64,000 bases of DNA from Hyunsoonleella ulvae (GCF_016827605.1 NZ_JAEPJQ010000003.1:62001-126000); one strand, 5' to 3'. Counted from the stretch's first letter, positions 55,065 through 63,536 are shown. The notes: generated from the letters alone by a model not told the origin. Made by a program: numbers and translations.

Positions 55065-55190
55065 ATTGATTTTAAGATGATTGATGGTAAATTCGAAAGT
55101 ACAATAATCTTTTTAGTCTCTTTTGACAAAATATCATAAACTTATCTTAAACTACATCTAAATACTTACTTTAGTAAGTAGATATCTTAT

Positions 55191-57542
55191 ATGAACACTA
55201 TAGTAGGCTACATAAAAAAAAGAAGACTTAAATTCTTAATCTTTACCTTCCTTTCATTAGCTTACTATTTATGCTTGCCTAAACAATTATTTAAAGATCC
55301 AACTGCTACAGTAATTACAAGTATAAACAATGAATTATTGGGTGCTAAAATTGCTAAAGATGGGCAATGGCGATTTCCACATAATGATAGTGTGCCAGAG
55401 CAGTTTAAAACCTGTATTGTTCAATTTGAAGACGAGTACTTTTATAAACATCCTGGATTTAATCCTGTATCTATTTGTAAAGCGCTTCGTGATAATTTAA
55501 AGTCGGGTACCGTTAAACGTGGTGGTAGTACCTTAACGCAACAAGTAATCCGGTTATCTAGAAAAGGACAGAAGCGTACGTATTTCGAAAAATTAAAGGA
55601 ACTTATATTGGCAACACGTTTGGAACTTAGAGCCTCTAAAGAGGAAATTTTAGCGTACTACTCTAGTAATGCACCTTTTGGTGGGAATGTTGTGGGACTA
55701 GATGCTGCTTCTTGGCGCTATTTTAATAGAAGCCCGCACGATTTATCTTGGGCAGAAAGTGCCACTTTAGCAGTCTTGCCCAATGCGCCTAGTTTAATTT
55801 ATCCTGGAAAGCGACAAAATCACTTACTGGAAAAGCGAAACAGATTATTAAAAAAGTTATTGAAAAATAGTATTATCGACTCCTTAACTTTCGAGCTTTC
55901 AATAGCCGAGACTTTACCACAAAAGCCATATCCTTTGCCGCAAATAGCACCACACTTACTACAAAATATAGCGAAAACACACAAAGGAGAGTTTGTAAAA
56001 ACAACTATAGATAAAGCGTTTCAAATACAGGTAAATCAGATTGTGAAAACCCATTATGATCAGCTAAGTCAGAATGAAATTTATAATGCAGCGGTGTTGG
56101 TTTTAGATGTTAATACTAGAAAAGTTATGGCTTATGTAGGTAATACACCAACAGATAAATTCCACCAAAACAAAGTGGATATTATCGATAAACCACGAAG
56201 TACAGGTAGTATTTTAAAGCCATTTTTATACGCTGCCATGTTAGATAGTGGCGATTTACTTCCCAATACCTTGGTTGCAGATGTACCTACACAGTTTGGG
56301 AATTACAATCCTGAAAACTATAACAAAACGTATCAGGGTGCAGTACCTGCAAGTAGGGCTTTAGCTAAATCTCTAAATATTCCTGCAGTTAGGATGTTGC
56401 AAGATTTTGGATTGGATAGGTTTCATCATTATTTAGAACAATTGCAATTGAGGGATTTAAAATATACTGCAAATCATTACGGTTTGTCACTTGCCCTTGG
56501 AGGCGCAGAAAGTAACCTCTGGGATTTATGTAAAAGTTATGCAGCCCTATCGTCTACTTTAAACCATTTTACTGAAACCTCCAGTGAATATTTTGAAAAT
56601 GAATTTTGTGAGCCTACTTTTTTGGCTTCTGAAACTATTGATTTTGATAACAGAACAACAAGTAAGATACTTTTTGATGCTGCCTCAATTTATTTAACGT
56701 ATGAAAGTTTAAAGGAAGTGAACCGTCCAGAAAGTGATGAGAGTTGGGAGTTTTTTGATGGCTCTAAGCAAATTGCCTGGAAAACTGGAACAAGCTTTGG
56801 TTTTCGAGATGCTTGGGCTATCGGTACTACTAAAGATTATGTAGTAGGCGTGTGGGTAGGGAATGCCGATGGTGAAGGACGACCAGGATTAGTAGGTGTA
56901 CAAGCTGCAGCACCCATACTTTTTGATGTATTTGATGTTTTGCCAAATAGTGAATGGTTTGCAAAACCTTATGATGAAATGCAGGAAGTTTCCATTTGTA
57001 AACTGAGTGGTTATCGTGCTTCGCCAGATTGTGATGACATCAAAGTTACATATATTCAACAAAGTGGATTAAAAACTAAACCTTGCCCGTACCATAAATT
57101 AGTACATCTTAACCAAGAAGAAACATATCAAGTGAATACCTCTTGTGAAGATTTATCTGCCATTACACATAAATCTTGGTTTGTGTTGCCACCTTTAATG
57201 GCATATTATTACAAAACAAAAAACCCGTTTTATAAAACCTTACCCAAATTTCGAGAAGATTGTTTGGGCGGTAATTCTATTTCAATTGAATTTATATACC
57301 CAAAAGCCAATAACACTATTTTTTTACCTAAGGATTTTGATGGAGAAACAAATGATTTAATTTTAAAAATTGCACATTCCAAACCAGAAAGTACGGTGTT
57401 TTGGTATTTGAATGATGTATTTATTGGCGTAACCAAAGATATTCATGAATTAGCAATACAGCCTAAAACAGGAAAACACATGATAACAGTAGTTGATGAG
57501 TTTGGAAGTGAGGCGAAACGTAGTTTAGAAATATCAAGATAG
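55191..57542 (+). CDS. pbpC: Penicillin-binding protein 1C
   Basis: 783 aa bifunctional peptidoglycan synthase of the PBP1C class. Membrane anchor at about 13-29; transglycosylase domain with Glu80 in FEDEYFYKHPG and GGSTLTQQV; transpeptidase domain with Ser340-x-x-Lys343 in GSILKP, Ser394-Leu-Asn396 and Lys531-Thr-Gly in KTGTS; and a C-terminal BiPBP_C beta domain. All expected active-site motifs are intact. PBP1C genes travel with alpha-2-macroglobulin genes in many bacteria, and a role in wall repair after attack has been proposed. Two broken copies of its 5' end lie upstream. A possible -7 box (TACTTTAG) is 16 nt before the start. Confidence 0.95.
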   Translation: MNTIVGYIKKRRLKFLIFTFLSLAYYLCLPKQLFKDPTATVITSINNELLGAKIAKDGQWRFPHNDSVPEQFKTCIVQFEDEYFYKHPGFNPVSICKALRDNLKSGTVKRGGSTLTQQVIRLSRKGQKRTYFEKLKELILATRLELRASKEEILAYYSSNAPFGGNVVGLDAASWRYFNRSPHDLSWAESATLAVLPNAPSLIYPGKRQNHLLEKRNRLLKKLLKNSIIDSLTFELSIAETLPQKPYPLPQIAPHLLQNIAKTHKGEFVKTTIDKAFQIQVNQIVKTHYDQLSQNEIYNAAVLVLDVNTRKVMAYVGNTPTDKFHQNKVDIIDKPRSTGSILKPFLYAAMLDSGDLLPNTLVADVPTQFGNYNPENYNKTYQGAVPASRALAKSLNIPAVRMLQDFGLDRFHHYLEQLQLRDLKYTANHYGLSLALGGAESNLWDLCKSYAALSSTLNHFTETSSEYFENEFCEPTFLASETIDFDNRTTSKILFDAASIYLTYESLKEVNRPESDESWEFFDGSKQIAWKTGTSFGFRDAWAIGTTKDYVVGVWVGNADGEGRPGLVGVQAAAPILFDVFDVLPNSEWFAKPYDEMQEVSICKLSGYRASPDCDDIKVTYIQQSGLKTKPCPYHKLVHLNQEETYQVNTSCEDLSAITHKSWFVLPPLMAYYYKTKNPFYKTLPKFREDCLGGNSISIEFIYPKANNTIFLPKDFDGETNDLILKIAHSKPESTVFWYLNDVFIGVTKDIHELAIQPKTGKHMITVVDEFGSEAKRSLEISR

Positions 57543-57545
57543 TAA

Positions 57546-58421
57546 TTATCTTTCAATATACGTTTTTATCATATTATGATCAGATTTAAAGGTGTGGATT
57601 TTTTTATATTGCTTAACATTCAAATCTTTAGATACCCAAATATAGTCTAATGATAATATAGGTAAGTTAAACGCCCAAGTCTCTCTAAATCCGTTACCTT
57701 TTTCAGAAAAGGCATGATTAAAATCTGCCTTAATATTTGAAAAAAGTTTGGAATCGTAAGGCAAATTAAAATCTCCTAAAATTACCGTATTTTGTTTGTG
57801 TACAATTTTAGAATCGATGTACTCCAAACCCCATGCTTTTGGTACATCTAAACTTGCTACGGCATCAATAGCATAAAAATTAAGACCTGCTGTTTTAAAG
57901 TATGTTACCGCTGTGCTGAATTTAGAGAAGAATTCACTAACATTGGTTATTGGCGTTTTAGAAAATATACTGATACCACGGTTTGACTTATGAAAATAGT
58001 AACTAGAGTATTTTGATTGTACTGTTTCTAAATCATAAGATCCATGTTCGGTTAGCACAAAAATATCAGGTATACTCTCGTTTTCTTGAAACCCATCTTC
58101 AACATTTAAATAGTGAGATCCGTTCCAAAAAACAATTTCTAGGTCGTTTTCGTTTAAATCATCAGGAATATGAATCCTAAAACTTCTATATAACCAAATA
58201 ACAAGCAGCACTAATACGATGTATAAATTATACTTCCTAAAGCTTTTACTTGCAAATATGGATAGCAGTAAAATGATAATAATAACAACTGGTAGGGGAA
58301 ATGAATAATAGAACAGGGAAGATTGGAAAGATTCTTCTTTTATTGCAAAATGAATGATTAATAAAGCTAATACTATTACGATATTAATAGTAGGATAAAG
58401 AGTTCTTAAAAACTTTTTCAT
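57546..58421 (-). CDS. Membrane-anchored endonuclease/exonuclease/phosphatase-fold protein
   Basis: 291 aa from the ATG at 58421. Two to three N-terminal helices (about 8-27, 37-58 and 63-81) precede an EEP-fold domain. Family motifs visible: WNGSHY near the start of the domain, LTEHG where the catalytic Glu lies, ILGDFNLP and the final SDHNMI with the catalytic His. Substrates of this fold range from nucleic acids to phospholipids and inositol phosphates, so the activity is open. The ATG overlaps the stop of the YCII gene by one base (TAATG), which makes co-translation likely. It converges with pbpC, 3 nt apart. Confidence 0.82.
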   Translation of the reverse strand: MKKFLRTLYPTINIVIVLALLIIHFAIKEESFQSSLFYYSFPLPVVIIIILLLSIFASKSFRKYNLYIVLVLLVIWLYRSFRIHIPDDLNENDLEIVFWNGSHYLNVEDGFQENESIPDIFVLTEHGSYDLETVQSKYSSYYFHKSNRGISIFSKTPITNVSEFFSKFSTAVTYFKTAGLNFYAIDAVASLDVPKAWGLEYIDSKIVHKQNTVILGDFNLPYDSKLFSNIKADFNHAFSEKGNGFRETWAFNLPILSLDYIWVSKDLNVKQYKKIHTFKSDHNMIKTYIER

Positions 58422-58984
58422 TAACGCAATAGAAATCCTTTTGCAGCCCACCAAGGATGGATTTCAATTTCCAATCGTCCAGCTTTTACCATAGGATCAG
58501 AATTTGCCAAACTATCAGCCATGTTTAGAGTTGGTACATTGTAAATAGTTATACCACGAATATCTCCATCATCTCCAAACGGTCCAGAAATATCTGCATA
58601 ACCAAGTTCATACATTTTGGTTAAATGTGCCAAGTGTTCTTTTTGTAAAGCTGCGGCTTCCTCTTCATTTTGCCCCCTTATAGGCCCCTTTTTAAGAAAA
58701 GCTAAATAATATTGTTGCATTAAAAAGGTGTCTTTTTTTACAGGGTCTATATCATAAAAAATCTTGTAACCTTTGGCTGTAAGCTCTTCTTTTATTTGTT
58801 TTGCCGTTTTCTTTGGGGCCTCAATAACTTTGGTGATTTCTGTTTCTGCTTCAGTTATTGTTTCAATAGTTGCATCGCCTTTGTTGGATGCATTATTTGT
58901 TTCAGACGTAGATGTGCTTGTTGCGTCTTTACAACCTAAAATTACTAGAAATGGGATAACGTAAATGATTTTTGTTTTTTTCAT
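58421..58984 (-). CDS. YCII-domain lipoprotein
   Basis: 187 aa from the ATG at 58984. The signal ends at the lipobox VILGC (Cys18), followed by a Ser/Thr/Glu-rich linker to about residue 55 and a C-terminal YCII-like domain (QQYYLAFLKKGP, HLAHLTKMYELG, GPFGDDGDIRGI). YCII domains form dimeric alpha-beta barrels with a conserved His and Asp pair and have few known functions. An exported YCII protein is less usual than the cytosolic form. The start overlaps the CYTH stop (ATGA) and the stop overlaps the EEP start (TAATG), so the three genes form a tightly coupled set. Confidence 0.82.
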   Translation of the reverse strand: MKKTKIIYVIPFLVILGCKDATSTSTSETNNASNKGDATIETITEAETEITKVIEAPKKTAKQIKEELTAKGYKIFYDIDPVKKDTFLMQQYYLAFLKKGPIRGQNEEEAAALQKEHLAHLTKMYELGYADISGPFGDDGDIRGITIYNVPTLNMADSLANSDPMVKAGRLEIEIHPWWAAKGFLLR

Positions 58985-59454
58985 GATGACCAAGTTTTAT
59001 AGGGTTGTTTGCTTAATTGCGAATTGTAATATTTTATTTGTCCGGTAACTTCTTTTCCTAACCAATCTGGTTTTGTTATCGTTTCATTTTCGGTTGTTAA
59101 TTCTACTTCTGCAATAACTAAACCTTCATTCTCGCCAAAAAATTCATCTACTTCAAAAACATGTGCGTCAATGTGTATTTCATAACGTATTTTATCAATA
59201 ATTGTGGGTTCACATAGTTTCAACAGGGCTTCGGCCTCTGTTTTAGAGATTTCTTTTTCCCATTCAAACCTAGACAATCCATCTTTCGAGGCTTTCCCTT
59301 TTACTGTTAAAAATCCGTTTTCTCCTTTTAATCTTACACGAACAGTTCTTTGCTTATCGGTATTTAAAAACCCTTGAACTATTCTTGTCTTGGTTTTTGC
59401 TTCATTTTTAAAAGCATTTGAATTTACTAAGAATTTCCGTTCTATTTCTATCAT
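58981..59454 (-). CDS. CYTH-domain protein (triphosphate tunnel metalloenzyme)
   Basis: 157 aa from the ATG at 59454. The hallmark ExExK reads EIERK at residues 3-7 (MIEIERKFL), and further paired charged strands fit the tunnel fold: TVRVRLKG, FLTVKGK, FEWEKEI, FEVDEFFGENEGLVIAEVE. The family includes adenylate cyclase class IV, thiamine triphosphatase and inorganic triphosphatase; short single-domain bacterial forms are mostly triphosphatases. The substrate cannot be told from sequence. An upstream in-frame start at 59472 is not supported. First gene of the CYTH-YCII-EEP group. Confidence 0.88.
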   Translation of the reverse strand: MIEIERKFLVNSNAFKNEAKTKTRIVQGFLNTDKQRTVRVRLKGENGFLTVKGKASKDGLSRFEWEKEISKTEAEALLKLCEPTIIDKIRYEIHIDAHVFEVDEFFGENEGLVIAEVELTTENETITKPDWLGKEVTGQIKYYNSQLSKQPYKTWSS

Positions 59455-59536
59455 AATTCTAAAAAATTCCAAAATTCAATCACTAAATCCCAAAAACAGT
59501 ATTTTTTCTTTGCCTTTGGATTTTGGGCTTTGTAGT

Positions 59537-59564
59537 TTGGTTTCTCAAAATTAGCATAATTTTG
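59537..59564 (+). promoter_or_regulatory. Promoter of dinB (-33 TTG and -7 TAATTTTG)
   Basis: TTG at 59537-59539, a 17-nt spacer and TAATTTTG at 59557-59564 fit the Bacteroidota promoter TTG-N17-23-TAnnTTTG. The -7 box ends 4 nt before the dinB ATG, so the transcript is probably leaderless. Confidence 0.6.
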
Positions 59565-59568
59565 TTGT

Positions 59569-60669
59569 ATGTCTGCCGATTTACCAATTCGAAAAATAAT
59601 TCATGTAGATATGGATGCATTTTATGCCTCTGTAGAACAAATGGATAATCCAGAACTAAAAGGTAAAGCTATTGTTGTTGGGGGAGGTGGAAAGCGTGGT
59701 GTTGTGAGTGCTGCAAGTTATGAGGCCAGAAGATATGGAGTTAAAAGTGCTATGGCAGGTACTTTAGCCGCTAAGTTATGTCCCGATTTAATTTTTGTAA
59801 GACCTCGTTTTGAGCGATATTCTGAAATTTCAAAACGAATTAGAACTATTTTTTATGAATATACTGATTTGGTGGAACCGTTATCTTTAGATGAAGCCTA
59901 CTTGGATGTGACGCAAAATAAGAAGGGCAATCCTAGTGCGTCTCTAATAGCCCGAGACATTAGGGAACGTATTTTTAATGAAATAGGCTTAACAGCTTCA
60001 GCAGGAATTTCCATCAATAAGTTTATAGCAAAAGTAGCGAGCGATTATAATAAGCCTAACGGACAAAAAACGGTAAATCCAGAGGAAGTTTTGGAGTTTT
60101 TAGAGCAGCTGGACATCAGGAAATTTTATGGTGTTGGAAAAGTTACTGCAGAAAAGATGTATCAAAAAGGGATTTTTACAGGGCTAGATTTAAAACAAAA
60201 ATCTTTAGAATACCTTGAAAATAACTTTGGCAAATCTGGAGCATACTACTATTATATTGTTCGAGGGATACATACTAGTAAAGTAAAACCGCACCGCACG
60301 CGAAAAAGCCTGGCTGCTGAACGTACCTTTAGTGAAAATTTGTCTTCTGAAGTTTTTATGCTAGAAAAACTGGAACATATAGCCGAGGAGGTAACACGAA
60401 GATTATCCAAAAGTAAAGTAGCGGGTAAAACAGTAACGTTAAAAATAAAGTATAGTGATTTTACGTTGCAAACAAGAAGCAAAACCCTGCCTTATTTTAT
60501 TAGTGATAAGAGTATTATTATGGAAACTGCTAAAGATTTGCTCTATCAAGAAGCACTTAAAAATTCTGTTAGGTTATTAGGAATTTCATTGTCTAATTTA
60601 AATACTGAAAAAAAAGAAAAACCAAAAGCTAAGAAAAGTGTAAGTGTGCAGTTGAAGTTTGAATTTTAG
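59569..60669 (+). CDS. dinB: DNA polymerase IV (Y family)
   Basis: Error-prone translesion polymerase, 366 aa. Catalytic motifs are intact: HVDMDAFYASVEQ with the first Asp residues and LSLDEAYLDVT with the Asp-Glu pair. The steric-gate Phe/Tyr is in AFYASVE. The little-finger domain spans about 245-345 (RTRKSLAAERTFSEN). The protein ends with VQLKFEF, a plausible sliding-clamp binding motif. The start ATG at 59569 lies just behind a good promoter. No LexA-type operator was recognised. Confidence 0.95.
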   Translation: MSADLPIRKIIHVDMDAFYASVEQMDNPELKGKAIVVGGGGKRGVVSAASYEARRYGVKSAMAGTLAAKLCPDLIFVRPRFERYSEISKRIRTIFYEYTDLVEPLSLDEAYLDVTQNKKGNPSASLIARDIRERIFNEIGLTASAGISINKFIAKVASDYNKPNGQKTVNPEEVLEFLEQLDIRKFYGVGKVTAEKMYQKGIFTGLDLKQKSLEYLENNFGKSGAYYYYIVRGIHTSKVKPHRTRKSLAAERTFSENLSSEVFMLEKLEHIAEEVTRRLSKSKVAGKTVTLKIKYSDFTLQTRSKTLPYFISDKSIIMETAKDLLYQEALKNSVRLLGISLSNLNTEKKEKPKAKKSVSVQLKFEF

Positions 60670-60727
60670 AGACTGATTATTTTTAGTATTTTTTTAACCA
60701 GAATATCGTTTATGTTCTAGTTACATA

Positions 60728-60753
60728 CAAAAACCTCCATTTGGAGGCTTTTG
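60728..60753. terminator. Bidirectional terminator between dinB and the outer-membrane protein gene
   Basis: CAAAAA, then CCTCC-ATTT-GGAGG, then CTTTTG. The 5-bp GC stem with flanking A and T runs can stop transcription from both convergent genes. Confidence 0.8.
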
Positions 60754-60773
60754 TAGACTAACTCAAAGAACAC

Positions 60774-61856
60774 TTAATCCATATCAAAACGAACACCAAG
60801 GGATATGTTGTTTTGATCTACTATTTGGTCTTTAAAAATGGGAGATAAGTCGTATTTAAGGTACAGTGCGGTGTCTCCAAAAGCCACATAGGTGCTAAGC
60901 CCATAAACTAGGTCGGTTGTATTTAAACCGCGTTTTTGCTTGTCTTTTATACGTTCTCCATCTAAATCGTATTTTAGTTTTTGACGCGTACCTATGTTAA
61001 ACCCAGCATAGCCACCTAAGCCTATTTTAAACTTTCTTTTAGTTGAGTATCTAAAATAGGTTTCCTTTTCTATTTTTTTGGATGGACCAAATTCAAAATG
61101 CATGGGAAAAACTAAGTTGGTTATTGTTAATTTAGATTTTCTTAAGCTTTCAGGAAATTCCTCTAGCATGGTTTGATTATCGTTTTTTACAAAATACTGA
61201 TTGTCATTAGGTTTTAAACCGTTAATATGTAAGGATACACCATATTTAAAACGCACAAAATTTGAGTTTTTAAATAAGCGATACTTCCATGCCCAACCCA
61301 TTTCAAAAAAACGGGAGCCTCCAATTTTGTAGGGCGTGTCGTCTAAACTCTGTCCGCTTATAATCGCATTGTTTAAGCCAAATGCTAGGACAAAATCACT
61401 TTTGGTACGTCTGTCGTATTTTCTATGTTTTGGCTTGTCATCTTTTTGTTTGCCAAAAAAGACAAAACTTGCATCTCCATCTTCACTTCCTCCTATCCTA
61501 AATACAATTTCATCCTCCTCTGTACCATATCCTTTTTCGTTACGCTCTAATAAAGCAATTTTATTAGTTAAAATAGCAGTACGGTTTTCAATATTTAAAG
61601 CTCGTTTTTTTGCCATTTCCATTTTAAGATTTTGAGCTTCTTCTTGAGTAATTTCTCCGTTTTTTAATCGTGCATCAATAGCTTCTACTTCAGATTTTAG
61701 AAGTGCTTTTTCTTCGGCTTCAACCTTTTTTATAGATGCTTTTAGCTTTTGTATTTCGGCTTTATTTACTGTTTTTGGAATGCTATCTTGTGCAGTGATG
61801 AGTTGCACACTTAAGCTTAAAATAATTAGTATAAAATACTTTGTAATTGTTTGCAT
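60774..61856 (-). CDS. Outer-membrane beta-barrel protein with N-terminal coiled coil
   Basis: 360 aa. A signal peptide (to about LITAQ, residue 23) is followed by a charged helical segment (about 30-110, KVEAEEKALLKSEVEAID) likely to be a coiled coil. The remaining 220 residues alternate in the pattern of a beta-barrel (FVLAFGLNNAI, FFEMGWAWKYRLF, FRYSTKRKFKIGLGGYAGFN) and end in a beta-strand (ISLGVRFDMD). No porin or receptor family is recognised. It is the third gene of the sigma factor operon, 78 nt after the anti-sigma-like gene, so it may be a target or sensor of that system. Confidence 0.75.
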   Translation of the reverse strand: MQTITKYFILIILSLSVQLITAQDSIPKTVNKAEIQKLKASIKKVEAEEKALLKSEVEAIDARLKNGEITQEEAQNLKMEMAKKRALNIENRTAILTNKIALLERNEKGYGTEEDEIVFRIGGSEDGDASFVFFGKQKDDKPKHRKYDRRTKSDFVLAFGLNNAIISGQSLDDTPYKIGGSRFFEMGWAWKYRLFKNSNFVRFKYGVSLHINGLKPNDNQYFVKNDNQTMLEEFPESLRKSKLTITNLVFPMHFEFGPSKKIEKETYFRYSTKRKFKIGLGGYAGFNIGTRQKLKYDLDGERIKDKQKRGLNTTDLVYGLSTYVAFGDTALYLKYDLSPIFKDQIVDQNNISLGVRFDMD

Positions 61857-61934
61857 AACTGTTCGTTTTTTGATGCTAATCCCAAAGTTTTGGGATAATG
61901 CGTGTTGATGATTTATGTACTATGATTGATGATA

Positions 61935-62684
61935 TTAATCGTTACGTTGCGCAATGGCTGTTTTTATAGAACCATAGCTACTTTTAAAGGCTTTAAATAC
62001 TTTTTCCCTGAAAGATTCATCCAGCTCAAATTCTACTTCTTGGAGTAATAATGCTGCATCAATAGTAATTTGATCTTCGTTTTTCATCCTACTTAAAAGA
62101 ATATCACGTTGCGCTGCTTTTAAAAGCGAATCAATAGAAGCATCGGAAATACCAGAGTCTTTTTCGCTTAATGAGAAAATAGCATCAGCAACTTCTTGCG
62201 CTTTTTTAGTTTCAAATGAGACTGCTTCAATACTTTTGTGTTTTTCTATATCTCTTTCCTTATTTATAGTCTGAGTTGTTTGTTCTTGGGCTATATGGGT
62301 TGAAGGTGCTTCTTGGTAATTTTCAGTTTTATTTAGAATTGGATTATTGTCTTCTTTAGTACTGTTTTCCTTATCAGGGTTTTCTATTGCTATTTCTGTA
62401 TTATTTTCAGTATTTATAGTTTTTTCTGGATGTGCTACTGTTTCTTCAGTATTAACTACTTCAGGTGTATTTACCGCTACATCATTACTAAAAAAATGTG
62501 TTGCTATAAACAAAATCCCAACTATGCTTGCAGCAATTCCTATCCACCAAAATTTCTTATTGTTAGCTGTTTTTTCTTCTGTATCTAAACGTTCTGCTAA
62601 CCTGTTCCATGCGTCTTTAGATGGTGCTATAGTACGCTTGTCTAGCTTTTCTTTAAAGTCGTTTTCAAAATTAGTTGGAGCCAT
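61935..62684 (-). CDS. Putative anti-sigma factor (single-pass membrane protein)
   Basis: 249 aa. About 45 cytoplasmic residues (FKEKLDKRTIAPSKDAWNRL) precede one membrane helix (about 45-66), and a long Glu/Asn/Thr-rich periplasmic linker leads to a helical C-terminal part (about 165-249) with SIDSLLKAAQRDIL and LLQEVEFELDESF. No ZAS or FecR motif is visible, so the anti-sigma role is inferred from layout and from the gene overlapping the preceding sigma gene by 14 nt. This trio is, as I recall, a repeated arrangement in Flavobacteriaceae. Confidence 0.65.
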   Translation of the reverse strand: MAPTNFENDFKEKLDKRTIAPSKDAWNRLAERLDTEEKTANNKKFWWIGIAASIVGILFIATHFFSNDVAVNTPEVVNTEETVAHPEKTINTENNTEIAIENPDKENSTKEDNNPILNKTENYQEAPSTHIAQEQTTQTINKERDIEKHKSIEAVSFETKKAQEVADAIFSLSEKDSGISDASIDSLLKAAQRDILLSRMKNEDQITIDAALLLQEVEFELDESFREKVFKAFKSSYGSIKTAIAQRND

Positions 62685-63246
62685 AGCTTGTTTTATTTAA
62701 TGTCTTTATTTGTTCTTGAAGCATCTTTCGTGCTTTAAATAATTGTGATTTTGATGTGCCTTCGCTGATGTTTAAAAGTTCAGCTATCTCTTGATGTTTG
62801 TACCCTTCAATAGCATACATTACAAATACCATTCGGTATCCTTTGGGTAATTTATCTATCAATTTTTGAATATCGTTAACTTCTAAATCAGTTTGAATAT
62901 TGTTACTGTAATCATTAGTACTTACATCTTCATCTGAAACAAATTCAAGTCTTTTTTTTTGTCTTAAATATGAAATGGACTCTCGTATCATGATACGTCG
63001 TATCCATCCTTCAAAAGCCCCTTCGCTTTTATAGGTTTTTAAATTTTTAAATACTTTAAAAAAACCATTAAGCATTGCTTCTTCAGCTTGTTGAATATCT
63101 TTAATATAGTATCTACAAATGCTTAACATTTTTGGAGCATGCATGTTAAATAGTATATGCTGTGCTTCACGATGATGCTTTATCGCTTTTTTGATTAAAG
63201 CGCCTTCATTTTTATGCAGTTGTATTACTTTCAAAAAAGATTTCAT
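62671..63246 (-). CDS. ECF-type sigma-70 factor
   Basis: 191 aa with sigma-70 region 2 (about 25-95; AEEAMLNGFFKVFKNL, FEGWIRRIMIRESISYLRQK) and region 4 (about 130-180; LPKGYRMVFVMYAIEGYKHQEIAELL). There is no region 1 or 3, as expected for group 4 (ECF) sigma factors, which answer envelope signals once released by a membrane anti-sigma factor. The membrane protein gene that overlaps its 3' end is the probable partner. The 300-nt upstream region contains palindromic repeats but no box that I can call with confidence. Confidence 0.92.
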   Translation of the reverse strand: MKSFLKVIQLHKNEGALIKKAIKHHREAQHILFNMHAPKMLSICRYYIKDIQQAEEAMLNGFFKVFKNLKTYKSEGAFEGWIRRIMIRESISYLRQKKRLEFVSDEDVSTNDYSNNIQTDLEVNDIQKLIDKLPKGYRMVFVMYAIEGYKHQEIAELLNISEGTSKSQLFKARKMLQEQIKTLNKTSYGSN

Positions 63247-63453
63247 TTGACTTTCTGTTTATAAAGACGCATGTGGTTTAAAAATGGTTGCCTGAGGTTT
63301 AAACTTTTTTAAAAAATACTCAAATTCAAATCAAAATTTAGAACAAAACCATAAAATCTTAGGTTTACTTTAAAGATTTAGTAGGCAAATACACAAAAAG
63401 AAAAGGGGTAACTAAAAGTTGGCAGATAGTGCGTTAGCGATTGTAACGGCATC

Positions 63454-63500
63454 CTTTTATACACCAAATGCTGCTTAAAGCAGCATTTGGTGTATAAAAG
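63454..63500. repeat. Perfect 47-nt palindrome
   Basis: Two perfect 23-nt arms, beginning CTTTTATACACC and meeting at AAGCAGC, surround a single central A at 63477. No T-run follows on either strand, so it is not a standard terminator, although it lies about 50 nt beyond the pyruvate kinase stop. It could be a mobile palindromic unit, a protein-binding site, or an RNA end-protection hairpin. Confidence 0.85.
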
Positions 63501-63504
63501 ATAT

Positions 63505-63536
63505 AGTGGAAAGCGCGACCCGCAGGGTAACGCCCA
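63505..63536. repeat. GACCC repeat segment, shared core with the element at 50835
   Basis: GTGGAAAGCGCGACCCGCAGGGTAACGCCCAAA contains the hairpin GACCC-GCA-GGGT and shares the order AAAGC, GACCC, GGTAACGC and CAAA with the 117-bp element at 50835-50951. It directly follows the 47-nt palindrome and may be part of the same repeat unit. Confidence 0.5.
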
